Source: Trichobilharzia regenti
Lineage: Eukaryota; Platyhelminthes; Trematoda; Strigeidida; Schistosomatidae
DNA length: 64,000 nt
NCBI GenBank assembly: GCA_944472135.2
Contig: OX235270.1
Location: 87,553,168 to 87,617,167, forward strand
Direction: 5' to 3'
The first letter of the stretch is position 1, and every line of letters begins with the position of its first letter. Made by a program: the position numbers and the translations under genes. Below the pieces are notes generated by a model. The model did no database searches. It saw only the letters and a list, made by a program, of their open reading frames with translations, and was not told the DNA's origin. Below, in pieces: positions 58,417 through 64,000 of this stretch.

Positions 58417-59600
58417 ATGAACCTCTTTGCACCAAAAGAAAAAGTCTGTGTAGGAACATGGAACGTCCGAACTATGTACGAGACTGGGAAAGCTGCCCAG
58501 ATCGCCAACGAGATGAAAAGATACGGAATACAAGTGCTGGGAATATGTGAAGCAGATGGAATGGGAGTGGACTCACCAAATTGTCAACAGGTGAGTCAGT
58601 GATCTACTCCGGTCACCCAGAAGATAACCACACGCACACCGAGGGCGTGGCTATCATGATGTCACCAACGGCAACGAAAGCCCTGATACAATGGGAGGCG
58701 ATTTCGTCCAGGATAATGACCGCCAGGTTCAACTCCAAAGGAAGGAAAGTGTCAATCATACAATGTTATGCACCCACAAACAACGCAGACCTCGAGAAGA
58801 AAGAAGAATTCTACAGGCAACTACAGGCAACAATGGACAATACTCCAGCTGGCGACATGAAAATACTAATGGGAGACATGAACGCCAAACTGGGACCAGA
58901 CAATACGGAAGGGAACTCATCATGGGTAGAGAAGCTCTAGGAGAAATGAATGAAAACGGAGAACTCTTCGCCGACTTCTGCGCCTTCAACGAACTGGTGA
59001 TTGGTGGCAGTGTATACAAGCACAAAGATATCCACAAGGCTACATGGGTGTCACCAGACGGGCAAACCAAAAACCAAATCGACTTCATCTCAATCTCAAG
59101 GAAGTGGAGGCGCAGCCTACTGGACACAAAAGCAAGAAGAGGAGCAGACGTTGGCTCAGACCACTATCTCGTACAAGGGACAATCCAAATCAAATTAAAA
59201 GCTTTCAGGGAATCAGGAGCTGCAGATAGACCACAAGCCAAGTTCAACACTCAAAAGCTGAAGGACCAGGCTACAAAGGACATCTTCATTGCAAGCATAA
59301 AGGACAAAGCCGAGACACAAATCAACACCAGCGAAAGGTCGGCGTCGAAAAGCACTGGAACAACTTGAAAACGGTGTGGAGCCAAACCTGCATAGAAATT
59401 CTAGGCAGAAAAAAGAGACAGGACAAACAGTGGCTCACTACGGACACTTGGAAACTAATAGAAGAGAGAAGGACAGTGAAGCAAAAGATTATCCAGTGCA
59501 CTGACGAGCAACAAAAACAGGAGCTGAATGCAAGCTACAATACACTGAACAAAAGAGTGAAGAAAGTGCCAGGGAAGACAAAAGAAAATATTATGAAACC
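58417..59600 (+). pseudogene. RTE endonuclease and linker region, frameshifted
   Basis: This encodes the N-terminal AP-endonuclease-like (EEP fold) domain that nicks target DNA. Visible in order are GTWNVRTMYETGKAAQIANE (about 58450); SVIYSGHPEDN (about 58597) and EGVAIMMSPTATKAL; QCYAPTNN (about 58760); ILMGDMNAKLGPDN (about 58863); and, after a frame change, GEMNENGELFADFC. IHKATWVSPDGQTKNQIDFI (about 59035) and the SDHYLV box (about 59155) carrying the catalytic Asp-His follow. Frame changes are inferred near 58553, 58908, 59338 and 59570 from the switch of homologous segments between frames. The active-site segments themselves look intact. Small indels from decay or from sequencing error both explain this. 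Confidence 0.85.
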
Positions 59601-61376
59601 ATGGCAAACGAAGCAGAACAAGCTGCAGGCAAAGGAGACCTCGCCACACTCTACCAAACAACTAGGAACCTTTCGGGCAAACGTTCGACACAGATTAAGC
59701 CAATAAAGGACGACAATGGAAAGTCAATCACCAAAGAGGTGGAACAGAGAAAGCACTGGGTTGAACACTTCAAAAGACTTCTAAATCGTCCGCCACCTAC
59801 AACACGTCCAGCAATACCAACAACGGAAGCAGAACTACCAGTGAACACTGACCCCCCGACGAAATCAGAAGTCCTGAATGCAATCAAGATGCTTAAAGCT
59901 GGGAAAACACCGGGACCAGATGGAATCCCAGCAGAGGCTTTGAAAATAGACCCAGAGACAACAGCGGACTTGATGACACCACTGCTGGAGAAGGTGTGGA
60001 AAGAGGGCAAAGTACCCGAGGATTGGAAGAACAGTTACTTATTCAAACTTCCAAAGAAAGGAGACTTAAGTCAATGTAAAAACTGGCGTGGAATTATGCT
60101 TCTGTCCATTCCAAGCAAGATACTAAGTCGCATCATCCTGGAGAGAATCAAACAAGCCCTAGATGAAAAACTTCGTCCGGAACAGGCTGGATTCAGGAGA
60201 AACAAATCATGTATTGATCAAATCGCCACTCTACGGATCATCATTGAACAAAGCTTGGAATGGCAGTCACCTCTCTATCTCAACTTCATCGACTTTGAAA
60301 AGGCCTTCGACAGCGTCGATCGAGAGGTCATTTGGAAACTACTTCGCTACTACGGGGTCCCATCGACAATTATACACCTCATCCAACAGTTATACGACAA
60401 TGCTGCATGCCAAGTAATCCACAACGGGAAACTTACGGAAGCCTTCGAAGTGAGGACGGGAGTGAGGCAAGGCTGTCTACTATCACCAATGATCTTCCTG
60501 ATTGCAATTGATTGGATAATGCGACAGACAACGGCAACCAACGAGGGAACAGGCATAAAATGGACTGACACAAAAGACTTGGAGGATCTGGATTTCGCCG
60601 ATGATATATGTCTGATTTCCCATAAACTGGAAGATATGCAAGTGAAAAGTAACAAGTTGGCAGAAGAAGCATCAAAGATAGGACTTCACGTGAACATAGA
60701 TAAAACAGAGATGATGAAGATTCCTAGCCAACATCAACAACAACAGACCACAATAAGCATAAATGGGAAGAACCTGAAAGAAACAACCTCCTTCACCTAC
60801 CTGGGAAGCATCGTCTCAACTACAGGCGGAACTGACGAGGACATCAAAGCCAGAATCGGAAAAGCAAGACAAGCTTTCATTACTCTCAAATCTGTGTGGA
60901 GGTCAACAGCACTCAGCATCAAAAATAAGATCCGGATTTTCAACTCCAATGTGAAGTCAGTGCTACTATACGGATCAGAGACTTGGCGAGTCATAAAGAG
61001 CATCTCAAACAAACTTCAAACCTTCATTAACAACTGTCTCCGCTCAATACTCAAGATCAGATGGCCAGAAAAGATCAGCAACAGGGATCTCTGGGAGCGA
61101 ACCAATCAGGAACCGATTGTGAAACAAATAGGCAGAAAGAAATGGAGATGGATTGGCCATACGCTGAGGAAACCATCAAGTGACATCACTAGACAAGCCC
61201 TCGAGTGGAACCCGAAAGGGAGGCGGCGAGTTGGTCGTCCAAGGGTGACTTGGAGGAGGTCATGCGAGGAGGAGATGAAAGCATGTGGACAGACCTGGAG
61301 CAGGGTGAAAAAGTTGTCAGAAAACCGAAGTCAATGGAGGTGCGCAGCTGAAGCCCTATGTTCCTCTAGGAACTAA
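59601..61376 (+). CDS. RTE reverse transcriptase domain (intact 591-codon frame)
   Basis: This is the reverse transcriptase of a non-LTR retrotransposon, which copies element RNA at the nicked target. Residues about 99-340 hold the RT core: KAGKTPGPDGIPAEALK (99-115); LPKKGDLSQCKNWRGI (150-165); motif A FIDFEKAFDSVD with D231 (229-240); RQGCLLSP (289-296); and motif C FADD (332-335). A K-rich thumb and a C-terminal extension follow (TSFTYLGS near 396, GRKKWRWIGHTLRK, GRRRVGRPRVTWRR). The ATG at 59601 is probably internal: upstream codons in another frame continue the family sequence, so the native protein starts in the endonuclease region. The stop TAA (61374-61376) lies ~20 bp before the 3' tail. 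It is likely catalytically competent on its own but lacks an in-frame endonuclease. Confidence 0.92.
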   Translation: MANEAEQAAGKGDLATLYQTTRNLSGKRSTQIKPIKDDNGKSITKEVEQRKHWVEHFKRLLNRPPPTTRPAIPTTEAELPVNTDPPTKSEVLNAIKMLKAGKTPGPDGIPAEALKIDPETTADLMTPLLEKVWKEGKVPEDWKNSYLFKLPKKGDLSQCKNWRGIMLLSIPSKILSRIILERIKQALDEKLRPEQAGFRRNKSCIDQIATLRIIIEQSLEWQSPLYLNFIDFEKAFDSVDREVIWKLLRYYGVPSTIIHLIQQLYDNAACQVIHNGKLTEAFEVRTGVRQGCLLSPMIFLIAIDWIMRQTTATNEGTGIKWTDTKDLEDLDFADDICLISHKLEDMQVKSNKLAEEASKIGLHVNIDKTEMMKIPSQHQQQQTTISINGKNLKETTSFTYLGSIVSTTGGTDEDIKARIGKARQAFITLKSVWRSTALSIKNKIRIFNSNVKSVLLYGSETWRVIKSISNKLQTFINNCLRSILKIRWPEKISNRDLWERTNQEPIVKQIGRKKWRWIGHTLRKPSSDITRQALEWNPKGRRRVGRPRVTWRRSCEEEMKACGQTWSRVKKLSENRSQWRCAAEALCSSRN

Positions 61377-61396
61377 AGGATACAATAATAATGAAT

Positions 61397-63164
61397 ATGC
61401 CATAGGTGAATTTGTTACTATTTGAGCCAAATGTTACTCGGAGTGTTTTTAATTTGAAAGTAGTAATAGTGTATATGTATATATACATGCATTCTTGAGT
61501 CTGAGACTGTTTATGGAGTTTCCGAGTGTTATACATTTTTCAAATTTAATTAAAACAACTTGTAACTTAACAGGTCTACCACCTCATCTATTGATGAAGT
61601 AGCTTGAACATACCTACGCTGTAGAGGTGTGCCTAGAAGAATACCTTCACACAAAGTCATGGCTAATCATGTTGTATACTGAACAAAGTATTGTCCTCTA
61701 TCCACGAAATTCAGAGAGCTGAAGAAGTTGCAGCCATGGTAAGAATAAAGCTCTGGCAAAATGTATGTCACAGATGTAACGAATGATAATTTTGATTTTT
61801 CAGGTATCTGTTATACTCACTTCTTTGAACGATACTTATTCATCTGACACTACAGTGTAATGAAACTGGTCTTAGACCATTTATTAAGCTTATGGTGCGG
61901 GCACTATACCATCACTCTTCTCCTTTATGTGTTAGAATAGATTATGTCATAAATATGTTACATCAAATTTTTTTTCATACGCTTAGCCTAATGACATTAT
62001 TGGGGAACTGTGAACGAAGAGAGAGGAATATACTTGTGTCATTAACAGAAACAGGGAACTGTGAACACATTTAGTCCTTACTCTTTAAGCAAGTAATTTT
62101 ATACTTTCAAGTGGCTCATTTCCTTAGCCATCCAGAGAATATAGAATACAACAAGATTTGTACTCTCCCTTATCTTAGTGTATCTCATTATATTTAAAAC
62201 CTTTTTGTACAATGATATATGAGGCTTCAGATAGACTGTCGATACTGGCATGATGCAACTGTCATGCATATTGTTCACCATTCCATGACAGGCATTTTTC
62301 AACTTTTGAAATTTCTTACCATTAATGGCAAAACAAGTAGGCTATGCAAGTGAGATTACATATTTATATTGCACTACACTATTATATTTAAAAGTACTGA
62401 AGCGTAAAGTGATAATTTTTAGCTGCCAACAAGAGATGAAGACAACGGTATCGAACGAAATAAGGAGGAGAGTAAAAAAATCCATATCTCACAACAATGT
62501 ATTTTTGTAGAGATATCACGTGGCCAAAGAAAAAAATCAGAAAGAATCCTCTATACTGAGACGAAAATCATTAAGACGGCATTGGATTAACTTGTGAACA
62601 TGGTTTACATTTATTCGCTTTGTCGTTTAGTCCGACACCGTGAATACCAATGCCTACACAAATGAATCATTACCTTATTATATATAGTTGAATGCGGATT
62701 TACTGCATTACTGATTTTTCACATTACATTTATGCATAGGATATTCAAAAGACATGTTTGATTTAAAGTTGATAAACTTTACAGTCATTCATGTATTCGA
62801 AGCTCTACATATGTAGCGGCTAAGTTAAGTCGAAGTTTTACCCCGATGTATGGGACAAAAGCACTAGCATAGTGAGAATTACTAATACGTAGCATTTGTA
62901 TGGTAGTAATAATCATAGTCAACAAGTTACAGCTTTACGGATTCAACCAGATTCGAAGGAAGAATAGAAAAGCCACCTAAGTATTACGCTAAGGAACTTA
63001 AACTATTGTTTCTTTTTCCATAGAGCATTAGTTAGCCATCCTCGAAATCGACCAAAGTCTTAGTTTTGCAGCTTCACTTATTGTACTGTTTTAGAAATTA
63101 ACTACGGTAAATTATTAGGTGACTATAAAGACACATACTTTTGAATGATTGAGAAGAGAAATTT
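61397..63164. other. Non-coding AT-rich stretch
   Basis: No gene recognised; open frames are under 70 codons without family resemblance. Confidence 0.5.
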
Positions 63165-63290
63165 TATACCACCCACATCAATCAGTAATGCTTGCTAGCC
63201 AGATGAAATTGATCTAAACACTAGATTGTTATTTCACTGATTTGAGGCTGAGCTCATCAGCGATATGTCCGATTCGATTCAACTCAGAGA
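63165..63290 (-). repeat. Dispersed repeat with hammerhead-like boxes
   Basis: The plus-strand part (cagtaatgcttgctagccag, 63191) matches the repeat at 13600-13690. On the minus strand 63262-63225 reads CGCTGATGAGCTCAGCC and then GTGAAATAAC, so both hammerhead-type boxes occur at plausible spacing. I could not draw a convincing three-stem fold. Confidence 0.35.
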
Positions 63291-63845
63291 ACTGAATGAG
63301 TTCAAAGCGTCTGGTTTCTGACTGACCGTTTGGACGGACTGGTAGTGTCAAAATTCAACGTCGTTACTTGCAATTCGACACAATTTGACATACAATTTCA
63401 CCACAGCTTCTTTCGGCGGTGAACCTGCTGATGAGCCCAGGCCCATATATTGTGGCTTAAATAATTTCGGGTTCCCTAAGAAACCTTGATGAAATTCCGC
63501 CCCTGACTATACGAAATGCAGATTAATTTGTAAATTGTTTATATGTCAGAAGGGAGACACAGCCGTTATTCCGTATACATGCGCATTACAACAAAATGAG
63601 ATTTGTTGTTAAAGGCATGACTGTTCATTACGTAAAAGGAGTTACACTGTGTTAATATGAATCACTTTATCGACTGTTATAAAATTATAAAAAAAAATTA
63701 ATTGTTTCAATATGAAATTCCCGAGTGGATTCGTTGTCCCAATAGCTTTCTTCTCCTATAATTGATCTTTAATTTCTGAAGTTTAATTTGTTTTTTCCCT
63801 ATTTAATTTTTAATTGTTGATTTTGTCTAAAATTTGGATCTTAAA
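63291..63845. other. Non-coding stretch
   Basis: A CTGATGAG octamer occurs at about 63429 without a matching GAAA partner. Nothing else recognised. Confidence 0.45.
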
Positions 63846-63849
63846 CATT

Positions 63850-63895
63850 TTTTTAATTGGAAGACGTTTCACGTAGAATCTTTGTCATCTTCCAA
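63850..63895 (-). repeat. Possible PLE hammerhead-like motif
   Basis: On the minus strand ggaagatgacaaagattc is followed by acgtGAAACGTC. GAAGATGA...GAAACGTC is the spacing seen in PLE terminal repeats. It is an isolated, short match. Confidence 0.3.
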
Positions 63896-64000
63896 AAAAG
63901 AAATTTAAATTATCCTGTAGATATACACTGAAGTGTATATGTGTATGCGTGAGTTTATTGCCACCGCAAGGCAACTAGTTTAACAAAGTGATATGAAAAT

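Larger units (their letters stand above)
58362..61396 (+). mobile_element. RTE-clade LINE (copy R7), near full length and youngest-looking
   Basis: This ~3.0-kb non-LTR retrotransposon begins near gtgaggctagcaaccccacc (slightly shorter at the 5' end than copy R4) and ends in aggaactaaaggatacaataataat, the short-repeat tail typical of RTE elements. A single polypeptide would carry an endonuclease (about 58430-59210) and a reverse transcriptase (about 59880-60730) with a C-terminal extension. Its coding part is far less decayed than the other copies but has about four frame changes before the RT. It is GC-richer than its surroundings, as expected for a recent insertion. A recognisable target duplication was not found by eye. 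Confidence 0.92.

Noticed and set aside
58691..59368. 225-codon frame as an independent gene.
   Set aside because: Only its second part matches the RTE endonuclease; the first part is the wrong frame upstream of a frame change, so it is one segment of the broken RTE frame.
63425..63470. CTGATGAG octamer suggesting a hammerhead.
   Set aside because: No GAAA box at suitable spacing and no pairing stems.

Overview
The window looks like AT-rich, intron- or intergenic-type nuclear DNA of a blood fluke (Schistosoma or a close relative). The main evidence is repeat content. There are tRNA-derived SINEs carrying a hammerhead-ribozyme tail of the Sm-alpha type, an RTE-clade LINE of the kind typified by schistosome SR2, and Penelope-like elements (PLEs) with GIY-YIG endonuclease. 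I cannot resolve the species. No complete host gene is visible. Three or four short plus-strand stretches look like possible exons of a gene with very long introns (34277-34445, perhaps 38757-38962 and 47832-48092, and a terminal exon at 51966-52241 followed by a polyadenylation signal).

Layout. 0.9-5.6 kb: hammerhead SINEs (family A), one at the centre of a ~960-bp near-perfect palindrome (4606-5564). 6-13.5 kb: SINE C remnant, PLE GIY-YIG remnant (-), a long decayed RTE (-, 9055-11767), a PLE 3' end (+, 11780-12545) and an RTE 3' end (+). 13.5-24 kb: mostly featureless AT-rich DNA with scattered SINE fragments. 24-31 kb: SINE C in foldback arrangement, several SINE B copies and a ~1-kb inverted-repeat unit (29766-30829). 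34-41 kb: candidate exon, SINE B, a PLE-derived unit with inverted terminal arms and a 13-bp target duplication (35135-35772), a solo-LTR-like element (36046-36358) and a PLE reverse-transcriptase/GIY-YIG remnant (39390-40690). 42.8-47.2 kb: foldback tRNA-like element D, RTE fragments. 48.8-52.5 kb: SINE B, SINE C, candidate terminal exon. 52.8-55.6 kb: decayed RTE interrupted by a second LTR-like element, PLE fragment, two family D units. 57.6-61.4 kb: RTE 3' fragment (-) and the best RTE copy (58362-61396, +), with an intact 591-codon reverse-transcriptase frame but frameshifts in the endonuclease part.

How the parts relate. SINE B has a tRNA-like head, a body homologous to the 5' end of the RTE and a 3' end homologous to the RTE 3' end, so it probably moves using RTE machinery. 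Families A, C and D are also tRNA-derived, and each has at least one copy sitting inside an inverted repeat of its own flank or end, a recurring foldback architecture. Hammerhead or hammerhead-like motifs occur in SINE A and in the PLE terminal repeats. Identities quoted are by eye, without alignment software.
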